Source of the DNA: Gammaproteobacteria bacterium | GTDB taxonomy: Bacteria; Pseudomonadota; Gammaproteobacteria; Steroidobacterales; Steroidobacteraceae | Length of the DNA stretch: 64,000 bases | Assembly (NCBI GenBank): GCA_025350055.1 | Contig: JANXYK010000057.1 | Coordinates: 35,749 to 99,748 of the forward strand | Reading direction: 5' to 3' | Shown here: piece after piece, positions 7,749 to 15,559 of the stretch | Position numbering within the stretch: the stretch's first letter is position 1 | How the letters are laid out: the number at the start of each line of letters is the position of its first letter | The notes under the pieces: generated by a model | Told to the model about the DNA's origin: nothing | Seen by the model: only the letters and a program-made list of their open reading frames with translations | The model's database searches: none | Translations under genes and position numbers: made by a program

Positions 7749-8492
7749 TCAGCGATGCGCAAACACCGGCACGCGCTTCAGCCATAGTTTCAACGCCTGC
7801 CAATAGATATGAAACAGCGCCCCTGCCCCGATCAGCGGTGAATACAACAGCGCACTGCCCAGGCTACGCGCCGAAAGCTCCCGACGCTGCAGTTGCAGCC
7901 CGGCGTCGAAATGCCGGCGCTCGCCCATCCGGTTTCTCATGTGCACCAGCAACTCGTTACCGGGCTCGCTGAAGGCCCAGTCGTACTGCATGTCCATGGG
8001 CATGAAGGGTGACACGTGAAAGGCCTTCGGGAATGAGGCTTTGATCGTCGCTGTGTGCTCAAGCGCTGCCGACGCTTCCAGCACGTAGTGGTGGCGTTCG
8101 TTCCAGGGCGTGTTGGTGATTTCGGCCAGCACGTACTCGACCGCGATATCTTCGGCGTCGTAGCAGTAGTAGAACGTTACCGGATTGAAGCACACACCGA
8201 ACATGCGCAGCTGCGTCAGCATGCGGATCGGTCCATTCGGCCGCTTGCCGGTGCGCACCTCAACGCGGCGACGCACCTCTTCCGCCAGGTCCACGCGCTC
8301 ATCGCCGAGGTAGTCGGCGCGCCTGAACCACACCAGGTTGCGGCGCGCGACCGACCAGAACCAGCGCCCGCGGAAGACTGTCGGCAGCTCAGACAAATCC
8401 AGCCACAGCAGGCACACGCGATAGTTGAATGCGTGCGACTTCGGCAGGTAGCGCTGGTGGCTAACTTGCCCGAAATAGATGGCGCTGTGCAT
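7749..8492 (-). CDS. DUF1365 family protein
   Basis: The 247-residue protein starts MHSAIYFGQVSHQRYLPKSH and carries the DUF1365 hallmarks (HAFNYRVCLLWLDL, MLTQLRMFGVCFNPVTFYYC, EITNTPWNERHHYVL, KAFHVSPFMPMDMQYDW). The biochemical role is unproven. These proteins almost always sit beside an FAD oxidoreductase and a CFA-type methyltransferase, as here, and are thought to act in membrane lipid modification. The start at 8492 lies inside the 3' end of the FAD gene (32-bp overlap). It is the last gene of the leftward sigma-E-type operon that starts at the 12.6-12.7 kb promoter. Confidence 0.88.
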   Translation of the reverse strand: MHSAIYFGQVSHQRYLPKSHAFNYRVCLLWLDLSELPTVFRGRWFWSVARRNLVWFRRADYLGDERVDLAEEVRRRVEVRTGKRPNGPIRMLTQLRMFGVCFNPVTFYYCYDAEDIAVEYVLAEITNTPWNERHHYVLEASAALEHTATIKASFPKAFHVSPFMPMDMQYDWAFSEPGNELLVHMRNRMGERRHFDAGLQLQRRELSARSLGSALLYSPLIGAGALFHIYWQALKLWLKRVPVFAHR

Positions 8493-9732
8493 GGTCCTGC
8501 CTGAAGTGGGCCACTGCCTGCAGGGCACTGGCCACGCCATCTTCGTGAAAGCCATTGCGCCACCAGGCGCCACAAAAATAGGTGCCGCGGTAGCCGTTGA
8601 GCTCGCGATGGCGCAGTTGTGCCCGCGTGCTGGCGGGTGAGAACAGGGGGTGATGGTAAGTCTCGCGCGCCAGCACCAGCTCGGGATCGATGGCATCGCT
8701 GCGATTGAGCGTCACGAGAAAGGGACTGGTGGAATCCAGGCGCTGCAGCAGGTTCATGTTGTAGGTCAACTGCACCGGCCCATCGCGATCGGCGGTCACG
8801 TGATAGTTCCAGGCGGCCCAGGCGCGGTGCGCCCTGGGCAGCAGCGAGGCATCCCGGTGCAGCACCGCTTCATTGCGCTGGAATGGGATGGATCCCAGCA
8901 CCTCGCACTCCTGCGAGGTCGGCTGCGCGAGCAGCTTCAAGGCCTGATCACTGTGGCAGGCGAGGAAGATGGCATCGTAGCGCGTGGGTCCGGCGCCGCC
9001 GGCGTTGAGCCATATGCCGTTCACTTCGCGTCGCAGATGCTCGGCGGGCGAGTTCAGGCGAATGCGGTGGCGGAACGGTGCGATCAGGCGCTCGACGTAG
9101 TGCATCGACCCCCCGGCAATCGAGCGCCACTCGGGGTGCTTGCCGGCCGAGAGCATGCCGTGGTTGTGCAGGAAGCGGACGAAGTACTGCGCCGGGAACT
9201 GCAACATCAAACCCGGTCGCGTCGACCAGATGGCCGCCCCCATCGGGACGATGAACTGGTCGATGAAGTGCTGGCTGTAGCCTTCGCGCTGCAGGTACTC
9301 GCCGAGCGCGATATCGGCCACGCCTTCCGCCAGGAGCCTGGGCGCGCGCGCGTTGAAGCGCATGATCTCGCGCAGCATGCGCAGAAAGGTGGGGTTCAGG
9401 AGGTTGCGCCGCTGCGCAAACAAGCTATTGAAGTTGGTGCCGCTGTATTCAAGGCCGGAACGCTCATCCTTCACCGAGAAGCTCATGGTGCTCGGTTGCG
9501 ACTCCACGCCCAGGCTGGCCAGCATCCTGCTGAACTCGGGATAGTTGCGCGTGTTGTAGACGATGAAGCCGGTATCGATCGCGTAGTGCCGTCCGTCGGC
9601 TTCCACCTGATGCGTGTGCGAGTGCCCGCCGATCCGCGACCCGGCTTCGAACACGGTGATGTCGTGCTCCGCCTGCAGCTCGCGGGCGACGGTGTTGCCG
9701 GCGATACCAGCGCCGATGATCGCGATCTTCAT
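8461..9732 (-). CDS. FAD-dependent amine-oxidase-like oxidoreductase (UfaD-like desaturase candidate)
   Basis: The 423-residue flavoprotein has an N-terminal dinucleotide fold (MKIAIIGAGIAGNTVARELQ, then VFEAGSRIGGHSHT) and the C-terminal FAD motif TYFCGAWWRNGFHEDGVASAL. Members with this gene context are annotated NAD(P)/FAD oxidoreductase. In Rhodobacter sphaeroides, a desaturase called UfaD acts on methylated phospholipid acyl chains on the way to furan fatty acids; I propose this protein as a counterpart on context, which needs sequence comparison. Its ATG overlaps the lipocalin stop by four bases and its end overlaps the DUF1365 gene, so the three are coupled. Confidence 0.87.
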   Translation of the reverse strand: MKIAIIGAGIAGNTVARELQAEHDITVFEAGSRIGGHSHTHQVEADGRHYAIDTGFIVYNTRNYPEFSRMLASLGVESQPSTMSFSVKDERSGLEYSGTNFNSLFAQRRNLLNPTFLRMLREIMRFNARAPRLLAEGVADIALGEYLQREGYSQHFIDQFIVPMGAAIWSTRPGLMLQFPAQYFVRFLHNHGMLSAGKHPEWRSIAGGSMHYVERLIAPFRHRIRLNSPAEHLRREVNGIWLNAGGAGPTRYDAIFLACHSDQALKLLAQPTSQECEVLGSIPFQRNEAVLHRDASLLPRAHRAWAAWNYHVTADRDGPVQLTYNMNLLQRLDSTSPFLVTLNRSDAIDPELVLARETYHHPLFSPASTRAQLRHRELNGYRGTYFCGAWWRNGFHEDGVASALQAVAHFRQDHAQRHLFRAS

Positions 9733-10259
9733 TGCTGCGGTACCCGCTGAATCTTGTCGCGCTGGTAGCCGAGCGATTCAGCGATGGCGATCAGCTTCTG
9801 CACATCCGCCTCGGCCATGTGCGGCGTGCGGGCCATGATCCACAGGTAATCGCGCTTGGTTCGCGCGATGATGGTCTGGCTGTAGTCCTCGGAGAGGTAG
9901 GCAATGCGATAGTCGGCCTTGATCGGCCACACGAAGCGCATGCCCCAGACGGCGTTGCTGTGCGTGTCGGTGACGAAGCCGCGCGGGGTATAGCGCTTCT
10001 CGGGGCCATCAATGGAGCCAGCGCGATAGGTGAAAGTGGTCTCGATCGTGCCGTCGGCCGCCAGGTGATAGGACTCTTTGGCCTGGTAGGCATGCTTCTC
10101 GATCGAGGTCGGGATATTCGCTATGACATACCAGTCGCCCATGAAGCGCTGCAGGTCGACGTGCGCAACAGTGGGCAGCGCGGCATCGGTCCGGTCTTTG
10201 CAGGCCAGCAATGCCAGTGAAGCGCTGAGCATCAGCGCCAGTATCCGTTTGACAGCCAT
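9729..10259 (-). CDS. blc: Bacterial lipocalin (Blc-type outer-membrane lipoprotein)
   Basis: The 176-residue precursor has a lipoprotein signal with lipobox LALLAC (Cys20). It then has the lipocalin signature GDWYVIANIP near residue 41 and the second motif around RIAYLSEDYSQTIIARTKRD and LWIMARTPHM. Blc proteins bind fatty acids or lysophospholipids and are anchored to the outer membrane. Placement between the FAD oxidoreductase and DUF1295 suggests it handles modified or damaged acyl chains released under oxidative stress. The ATG at 10259 has an AGGAGCGAC-type site upstream. The assignment is strong; the ligand is inferred. Confidence 0.92.
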   Translation of the reverse strand: MAVKRILALMLSASLALLACKDRTDAALPTVAHVDLQRFMGDWYVIANIPTSIEKHAYQAKESYHLAADGTIETTFTYRAGSIDGPEKRYTPRGFVTDTHSNAVWGMRFVWPIKADYRIAYLSEDYSQTIIARTKRDYLWIMARTPHMAEADVQKLIAIAESLGYQRDKIQRVPQQ

Positions 10260-10274
10260 GGCAAGAGTCGCTCC

Positions 10275-11057
10275 TTAGGTGGCGTTGCGCGGCGGTAGCG
10301 GAAGGAAAGCAGAGGTGCGTGCGATGTAGGCCTGATAGCCTGGGCGGCGCTGCCCGATGTCGCGCTCGAGCAGGCTGACCCCGGAAACACGCAGCAGCAG
10401 CACGGTCATGAGCAGCGGCGAAATCACGGTCCACCATGTTGCTGGGCTCGCTGAGACAACAAAAAATCCCCACCACACCAGGCATTCGCCGAAGTAGTTG
10501 GGGTGGCGGCTGTAGCGCCACAAGCCCGTGTCCAGTACCTGATCGGCCGTGGTCTTCTGCAACCGGAAGCGGGTCAGTTGCCGGTCGGCAATCGCTTCCC
10601 AGGCGAGTCCGAACAATGCGAGCGCCGCGCCGAATCCAGACACCAGCGCATTGCCGGTGTTTGCAGTGGCGCCCGCCGCCAACGGCAAGGAGACGATCCA
10701 GGCCAACACCGCCTGCAACAGGAACACATACAACAGGCTCGTCCACCAGAAGCCCGGCTCGTTGCGCGCCCGGATCGCGGCGTAGCGTCGATCCTCCGGC
10801 GCACTCCAGTTGCGCCGCGCCAGATGGATCGCCAATCGCAGCGACCACAGCAGCACCAACAGGAGTTGGGCGACTCCGGCACGGCCCAGGGATGGACTGG
10901 TCAGCGCAACGGTGATGCCGGCTGCGAGCAGGAACAGCGGCCACCCGATATCGATCAAACCGACATTGCGCCGCCAGGTGCATATGACCCAAGCCAGCAA
11001 TGCCAGGACGGCAATGGGCACGAAGCTGGTGAACCAGATGTTCAGCAGTGACCTCAT
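10275..11057 (-). CDS. DUF1295 membrane protein (steroid-reductase-like fold)
   Basis: The 260-residue polytopic membrane protein ends with the family core: DTGLWRYSRHPNYFGECLVW, then LLMTVLLLRVSGVSLLERDI and a RPGYQAYI tail. DUF1295 proteins resemble the isoprenylcysteine-methyltransferase / 3-oxo-5-alpha-steroid reductase group. The R-H-P-N-Y-F-G-E block is the probable cofactor site. About six to seven hydrophobic segments are visible. The ATG overlaps the DUF2878 stop by four bases (ATGA). Within this operon it is a candidate reductase or transferase acting on membrane lipid. The exact reaction is not known. Confidence 0.88.
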   Translation of the reverse strand: MRSLLNIWFTSFVPIAVLALLAWVICTWRRNVGLIDIGWPLFLLAAGITVALTSPSLGRAGVAQLLLVLLWSLRLAIHLARRNWSAPEDRRYAAIRARNEPGFWWTSLLYVFLLQAVLAWIVSLPLAAGATANTGNALVSGFGAALALFGLAWEAIADRQLTRFRLQKTTADQVLDTGLWRYSRHPNYFGECLVWWGFFVVSASPATWWTVISPLLMTVLLLRVSGVSLLERDIGQRRPGYQAYIARTSAFLPLPPRNAT

Positions 11058-11557
11058 GCGGGCACTTCCCAGCGCCGCGCCAGCTCAGACAACAAAGGCA
11101 ATGCCAGGGCCCAGAGCAGCGCGATGGCCCACAGCGACGCACTCGCCGGCAGCTCGAGTGCTCCCAGCCTCGCGCCGGCAAGGTAAGAAAGGCCGCCGCC
11201 CGCCGCGCCCACCAGGCCGCCCAGCAGCCATCGACCCTGGAGCCAACGCAACGAAGTCGTCAAAGTAGTTGCGAACAGGCCCCACAGCGCGACCATCCAC
11301 ACGGGGACGCCCGCAATCGACCAGGGTCCGCTGGGAAATGCTGTCATCCCCAGCACACGCAGGCCCACCTCGCCCGCCGCGCCCAGTGCGAGCGCCACCA
11401 GCACGAGCGCCAGCGCCTGCATTCGCCGCGGGTTCGGTACGACGTAGAGCAGCAGCACCAGGGTGATCACGCACGGCCCCAGCAACAAGTGATGACGGGC
11501 GGCGCCCAGCACTGCGCACCACCAGCCCAGCTGGAACAGCACAAGGTTCCGAAACAT
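11054..11557 (-). CDS. DUF2878 family membrane protein
   Basis: The 167-residue polytopic membrane protein starts MFRNLVLFQLGWWCAVLGAA and is nearly all hydrophobic, with about five segments (for example VITLVLLLYVVP and ALALVLVALALGAAGEVGLR), the DUF2878 pattern. Function is unknown, but it is a regular companion of DUF1295, CFA-like enzymes and RpoE-ChrR. A GTG at 11599 that overlaps the methyltransferase stop (GTGA) could give a protein 14 residues longer; neither start has a clear ribosome site. I chose the ATG because it places the first membrane helix at the usual distance. Confidence 0.8.
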   Translation of the reverse strand: MFRNLVLFQLGWWCAVLGAARHHLLLGPCVITLVLLLYVVPNPRRMQALALVLVALALGAAGEVGLRVLGMTAFPSGPWSIAGVPVWMVALWGLFATTLTTSLRWLQGRWLLGGLVGAAGGGLSYLAGARLGALELPASASLWAIALLWALALPLLSELARRWEVPA

Positions 11558-11595
11558 GGCGGCGCGACCTGTGGGCACGGCTGCACTCGAGTCAG

Positions 11596-12642
11596 TCACG
11601 CTGCGGGCTTTTCGAACAGGGCATGCGCGACCCACCACTCTTGTCCGCCCGCATAGCCAAAGAGTTCCTCGCAGGCCATGAAGAACATGCGCCAGCGCTG
11701 CAGCCACACCTGCTCGAGCTCCTTGCCGTAGACATCCCTCAGGATGGGCAGCACCCGGTCGCGGTGCTGGTCGATGTTCTCGAGCCAGGCGCGCGCGGTC
11801 CGCTGGTAGTGGACACCTTCCCAGCGCCAGGTGTCGCGCAGCTGCAGTGAATCCTGCAGGAACGATGGCAAAGTGTCGCTGGGCATGATGCCGCCCGAGA
11901 AGAAATGCCGGCTCATCCAGTCGCTCCCGTCACGATCCTCGAAGAGGTACGGCACCGAGCGATGACAGAAGACATGCAGCAGCAGTTTGCCGGCAGGATG
12001 CAGCGCTGCCGCGATGCGCCCGAGCAGTGCTGGCCAATTGCGCATGTGCTCGAACATCTCGATCGACACCACGCGATCGAACTGGCCTGGAATCACGAAG
12101 GTGTTCATGTCCGCGACCTGGTGCTCGAGGTTGCCGAGCCCGCGACGGCGCGCCTCGGCCATGATGTATTCGCCTTGCGACACGGAATTCGATATCGCGA
12201 CGATGCGGCTCGAGCGGTAGTGCTCGGCCATCCACAGCGTCAGTGAACCCCAGCCGCAGCCGAGTTCCAGGATGCGCTGGCCATCGGCGAGTCCGGCATG
12301 GGCGCAGGTTTCCTGCAGCGAGATCGCTTCGGCTGCCGCCAGCGTGGTCACGCCCTCGGGCCACCAGCCACTGCTGTACTTGCGGTGCGGCCCGAGTACC
12401 CAGCGGAAGAATTCGGCCGGTACCTCGTAGTGTTGTTCGTTCGCCTTGGCCGGCAAATCGGCGATCGGCCAGGTGCGCATCGACTCGACAAAGCGGGCCG
12501 TGCGGATGCGCCCGGCCTCCGGCGAGCAGTCACCGAGCGTGCGCAGGCGATCCTTCAGCAGGCGGCGGATGCCGACGCGAATGAGCGCGTCGGGCACCCG
12601 GCCCCGTTCGGACCATTCAATCGCACGATTAGCTAGCGACAC
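11596..12642 (-). CDS. CFA-synthase-like SAM-dependent acyl-chain methyltransferase (UfaM-like candidate)
   Basis: The 348-residue enzyme belongs to the cyclopropane-fatty-acyl-phospholipid synthase family. It has the substrate-side block HYEVPAEFFRWVLG (71-84), the SAM-binding glycine motif LELGCGWGSL (125-134), VSIEMFEHMRNW and a C-terminal WRMFFMACEELFGY. Such enzymes methylate unsaturated phospholipid acyl chains. In Rhodobacter, a homologue under RpoE control (UfaM) makes a methylated fatty acid that leads to furan fatty acids; cyclopropanation is the alternative. It is the first gene of the leftward operon, about 55 bp downstream of the divergent sigma-E-type promoter's -10 box. Confidence 0.9.
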   Translation of the reverse strand: MSLANRAIEWSERGRVPDALIRVGIRRLLKDRLRTLGDCSPEAGRIRTARFVESMRTWPIADLPAKANEQHYEVPAEFFRWVLGPHRKYSSGWWPEGVTTLAAAEAISLQETCAHAGLADGQRILELGCGWGSLTLWMAEHYRSSRIVAISNSVSQGEYIMAEARRRGLGNLEHQVADMNTFVIPGQFDRVVSIEMFEHMRNWPALLGRIAAALHPAGKLLLHVFCHRSVPYLFEDRDGSDWMSRHFFSGGIMPSDTLPSFLQDSLQLRDTWRWEGVHYQRTARAWLENIDQHRDRVLPILRDVYGKELEQVWLQRWRMFFMACEELFGYAGGQEWWVAHALFEKPAA

Positions 12643-12695
12643 TCGAGGCTCCCCGGCACGGACGCTGGATGGCTTTCACCACGTGCCTTTGCGGG

Positions 12696-12725
12696 TATAT
12701 ACGGCGCAGGTGTCCGGTTGGATCA
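12696..12725 (-). promoter_or_regulatory. Sigma-E (ECF11-type) promoter for the CFA-like operon
   Basis: On the minus strand, TGATCC (12725-12720) is followed after exactly 18 bases by TATATA (12701-12696). Known RpoE targets in Rhodobacter have a TGATCC-like -35 and an AT-rich -10 with about this spacing. The box lies 54 bp before the methyltransferase start codon. The same layout occurs on the other strand 13 bp away. Confidence 0.72.
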
Positions 12726-12737
12726 CTACGGCCGAAG

Positions 12738-12767
12738 TGATCCAGGCGGGGCGCGCCAACGTATAGC
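12738..12767 (+). promoter_or_regulatory. Sigma-E (ECF11-type) autoregulatory promoter for rpoE-chrR
   Basis: On the plus strand, TGATCC (12738-12743) is followed after exactly 18 bases by TATAGC (12762-12767). Autoregulation of rpoE by such a promoter is established in Rhodobacter. Transcription would begin near 12773-12775, on top of the most upstream ATG (12773). That supports a downstream translation start for the sigma factor. Confidence 0.72.
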
Positions 12768-12889
12768 GGAGTATGTCCATCGCCGTCGCCGTTCGCGGAA
12801 CGCCCCCTATACCGAAGCCACTTATGAGCCTGGCTCCTCGTGCGCGGCGCATTTCGCTCGTCGTGCCTGCCGGAGGTTATGCTGTCGCC

Positions 12890-13459
12890 GTGACGACCCC
12901 TGAGGAACTCGCGACCTACATCCGGCAAGTCGCCGCAGGCAGCGACCGGGCGGCGTTCACGCAGCTGTTCCAGCACTTCGCGCCGCGCATCAAGGGCTTC
13001 CTGCAAAAAAGCGGCGCCACGCGCGAACTGGCCGAGGAACTGGCGCAGGAAACGCTGGTGACGCTGTGGCGAAAGGCCGCGCAGTTCGACCCCAATCGCG
13101 CCTCCGCGGCGACCTGGGTGTACACGATCGCGCGCAACCTGTGGGTCGATGAACATCGCCGAACGCAGCGCAGTCCGGTCGACGCACGCGGCGAAACCTG
13201 GCTTGAAGACTTGCCGATGGCCGAAGCGCCGCGCGTGCCGGAACAGGAGGTGCTGGGCGAGCAACGCCAACGCGCTGTGCGCACGGCGCTGGCGGCACTC
13301 TCACCGGCTCAAGCGGAAGTCCTGCAGCGCGCGTATTTCGCCGAGCAGTCCCAGTCGCAGATTGCCAGCGATTTGCGGTTGTCACTGGGGACCGTGAAAT
13401 CGCGAGCCCGGCTGGCACTCGAGCATCTCAAGGATCTACTGGATGGGACTTACCTATGA
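12890..13459 (+). CDS. rpoE: ECF sigma factor of the RpoE-ChrR (ECF11) type
   Basis: The 189-residue sigma factor has region 2 (AFTQLFQHFAPRIKGFLQKS, LAEELAQETLVTLWRKA, ASAATWVYTIARNLWVDEHR) and region 4 (LSPAQAEVLQRAYFAEQSQS, SLGTVKSRARLALEHLKD). It directs transcription in response to singlet oxygen or other photo-oxidative stress when released by ChrR. I chose the GTG at 12890, preceded by GGAGG 13 bases upstream. The upstream ATG at 12773 coincides with the predicted transcription start and would add an unrelated basic leader; an ATG at 12824 is another option. The stop overlaps chrR by four bases (ATGA). Confidence 0.9.
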   Translation: MTTPEELATYIRQVAAGSDRAAFTQLFQHFAPRIKGFLQKSGATRELAEELAQETLVTLWRKAAQFDPNRASAATWVYTIARNLWVDEHRRTQRSPVDARGETWLEDLPMAEAPRVPEQEVLGEQRQRAVRTALAALSPAQAEVLQRAYFAEQSQSQIASDLRLSLGTVKSRARLALEHLKDLLDGTYL

Positions 13460-14097
13460 TCACGCATCACCCCGATGACGAGAGCCTGCTGGCCTTCGCA
13501 TCCGGTCAACTCGATAGCGGCCGCGGATTGCTGCTTTCGGTGCATCTGGATGCCTGCCAGCAGTGTCATCGACGGGTGCAGGCGCTGCTGTCGGTGGGCG
13601 GCGAAGTGCTGGAGCGAGCGCAGCCGATGGAATTGTCGGACGAGGCCTTGCAGCGTGTGCTGCAGCGGATTGAGGGCACTGCGCCCGAGAGCAAGGCACG
13701 CGTCGGCGTGACCTCGGCGCCTGCCGCTCGCGGCCTGTCGCGTCTCGACAGTTGCGAAGTATCAGCCTGGCGCAGGGTCGCGCCAGGCATGCGCTATCGA
13801 AGTGTGCTCGTGCCCCATGCGGCTGACGGCAAGATGTTCGTACTAGGCATTGCGCCCGGGCGGAGCCTCCCGAAACATTCACATCGCGACCTCGAGTGGA
13901 CGCAGGTCATCAGCGGCGCCTTCGATGACGGGCGCGCGCGCTTCGAGGCTGGGGATTTCGATGCCACAGACGGATTGGTTCGTCACCAGCCCGTGGTCAC
14001 GGCAGAGGCGGAATGCATCTGCCTGGCACACCTCAGCGCACCATTGGTATTCGAGGGCTGGATCGCGCGTACCTTCGGCCGCTGGATTGGTATGTAG
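13456..14097 (+). CDS. chrR: ChrR-family zinc anti-sigma factor with cupin domain
   Basis: The 213-residue ChrR has an N-terminal zinc anti-sigma (ZAS) domain with H30-x3-C34-x2-C37 (HLDACQQCHR). A cupin-like C-terminal domain carries H141, H143, E147 and H177. In Rhodobacter ChrR the cupin zinc ligands are residues 141, 143, 147 and 177, so the match is position-perfect (from memory). The ZAS domain holds the sigma factor; the cupin domain is needed for the response to singlet oxygen. Translationally coupled to rpoE. No missing ligand is seen, so this is expected to be a functional switch. Confidence 0.93.
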   Translation: MITHHPDDESLLAFASGQLDSGRGLLLSVHLDACQQCHRRVQALLSVGGEVLERAQPMELSDEALQRVLQRIEGTAPESKARVGVTSAPAARGLSRLDSCEVSAWRRVAPGMRYRSVLVPHAADGKMFVLGIAPGRSLPKHSHRDLEWTQVISGAFDDGRARFEAGDFDATDGLVRHQPVVTAEAECICLAHLSAPLVFEGWIARTFGRWIGM

Positions 14098-14109
14098 GCG
14101 AGCCTGCGC

Positions 14110-15483
14110 CTACTTGTTTCCCTGCACGTGGATCGCACGCTCATGCGAGAACGCCTTGAAGCCGAACACGCCGTGGTAGCTGCCCATGCCGCTCTGATTG
14201 ACGCCGCCGAAGGGCAGCTGGTTTTCCAGGTAGTGCGAGCAGAAGCCGTTGATCGCCACACCACCCGCTGAGGTGCGGCTGAGGATGCGATCGACGTTGG
14301 CCGGCGTATTGCTGTAGATGTACAGCGCCAGGGGTTTGGGGCGCTCTGCGATGTAGCCGATAACTTCATCGAGAGTCTTGTAGGTCATCACGGGCACCAC
14401 GGGCCCGAAGATCTCTTCCTGCATGATCAGCATGTCGGGCGTGACATCGGTGACCAGCGTCGGATGCGCTGTGCGGTCGGCGGCCTCGAGCGTGCCGCCC
14501 ACAGCCACCTTGGCACCCTTGGCCACCGCGTCATCGAGTAGCTTCTTGATGCGTGCGAAGTTCTGGTAGTTGACAATCTGGGCAATGCTTTCCTTTTTGA
14601 TGCCGCCGCCTTCGCTGAAGAGGTTCTGCTGCACGCGGGCGCGAAATTCCTCGACCAGCGCGCTCTTCTGCTGCGCTGTGACGAACACATGGTCGGGGCA
14701 GATGCAGGCCTGCCCGCCGTTGAACTGCTTGGCAGCGGCCAGATCGGCGGCGACTTTCTTGAGGTCGGCATCCGAATCGACAATGACGGGTGACTTGCCG
14801 CCCAGTTCCAGCGTGACAGTGGCCAGGTTGCGCGCCGCCGCGGCCATCACCAGCTTGCCCACGCGCGTGCTGCCGGTGAAGAAGATGTGGTTGAACGGCA
14901 GCTCCAGCAGCGCGGTCGCCACGTCCACATCGCCTTCGAACAACGCGACCTCGTTCTCGTCGAATGCCTCGCGGATGATCTTGGCGGCCACGCGCGCCGT
15001 CGCCGGGCACAGGTCAGTGAGCTTGACCATGCAGCAGTTCCCGGCGGCCACAGCGGCGGCCAGCGGACCCATGACCAGCCCGAGCGGAAAATTCCAGGGA
15101 CCCAGGATCAGGCACACGCCACGCGCCTCGTAGACGATCCTGGCCTGGTCATTCTTGTTGAGCGATGGTGAGACTTCAACCGGCTTCATCCAGTCATCGA
15201 GGTTGTTGATGTTCCGGTCGATGTTGCCGAGCACGTTCATCAGCTCGGTGACGCGGATCTCGTTGTCGGGCTTGCGCGTATCTTGCTTGACTGCCGCCAC
15301 GACTTCCTCGGCGTGTGCCTCGACCGCCGCCTTCAGTTTCTTAAGCCTCGCCTTGCGCTGCTCCGCCGTCGTCGCCTTTACTTCCCACTGATGGGCGCGC
15401 TGCAGCGCGAATACCCGTTCGAGATCGGCGGTTTGGCCCGGGGCTTGCTTTGTGGCGGGAGTAGGCACGGTCATTTCCTCCAT
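14110..15483 (-). CDS. Class 3 aldehyde dehydrogenase
   Basis: The 457-residue NAD(P)-dependent aldehyde dehydrogenase is of the ALDH3 group (fatty or aromatic aldehydes, coniferyl-aldehyde-like). Visible motifs: GVCLILGPWNFPLGL, FFTGSTRVGKLV, general base E226 in VTLELGGKSP, catalytic C260 in FNGGQACICPDH, and EEIFGPVVPV. The short length with no N-terminal arm is typical of ALDH3. Start choice is uncertain among 15483, 15474 and a GTG at 15468; a GGAGG lies between them. It converges on chrR (12-bp gap). It may detoxify lipid-derived aldehydes next to the lipid-modification operon, or belong with the downstream peptidase cluster. Confidence 0.92.
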   Translation of the reverse strand: MEEMTVPTPATKQAPGQTADLERVFALQRAHQWEVKATTAEQRKARLKKLKAAVEAHAEEVVAAVKQDTRKPDNEIRVTELMNVLGNIDRNINNLDDWMKPVEVSPSLNKNDQARIVYEARGVCLILGPWNFPLGLVMGPLAAAVAAGNCCMVKLTDLCPATARVAAKIIREAFDENEVALFEGDVDVATALLELPFNHIFFTGSTRVGKLVMAAAARNLATVTLELGGKSPVIVDSDADLKKVAADLAAAKQFNGGQACICPDHVFVTAQQKSALVEEFRARVQQNLFSEGGGIKKESIAQIVNYQNFARIKKLLDDAVAKGAKVAVGGTLEAADRTAHPTLVTDVTPDMLIMQEEIFGPVVPVMTYKTLDEVIGYIAERPKPLALYIYSNTPANVDRILSRTSAGGVAINGFCSHYLENQLPFGGVNQSGMGSYHGVFGFKAFSHERAIHVQGNK

Positions 15484-15559
15484 TCGGTGGGCGTTGATCG
15501 CCTGGCAATTGGGGAAATCGTAGCACCGACGCGGCTACGAATGCGGGCTGGCGCGGGTT

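Noticed and set aside
10009..11181. 390-codon leftward frame over the lipocalin and DUF1295 genes
   Set aside because: A shadow frame caused by high GC; the lipocalin and DUF1295 frames match families and show coupled starts and stops.
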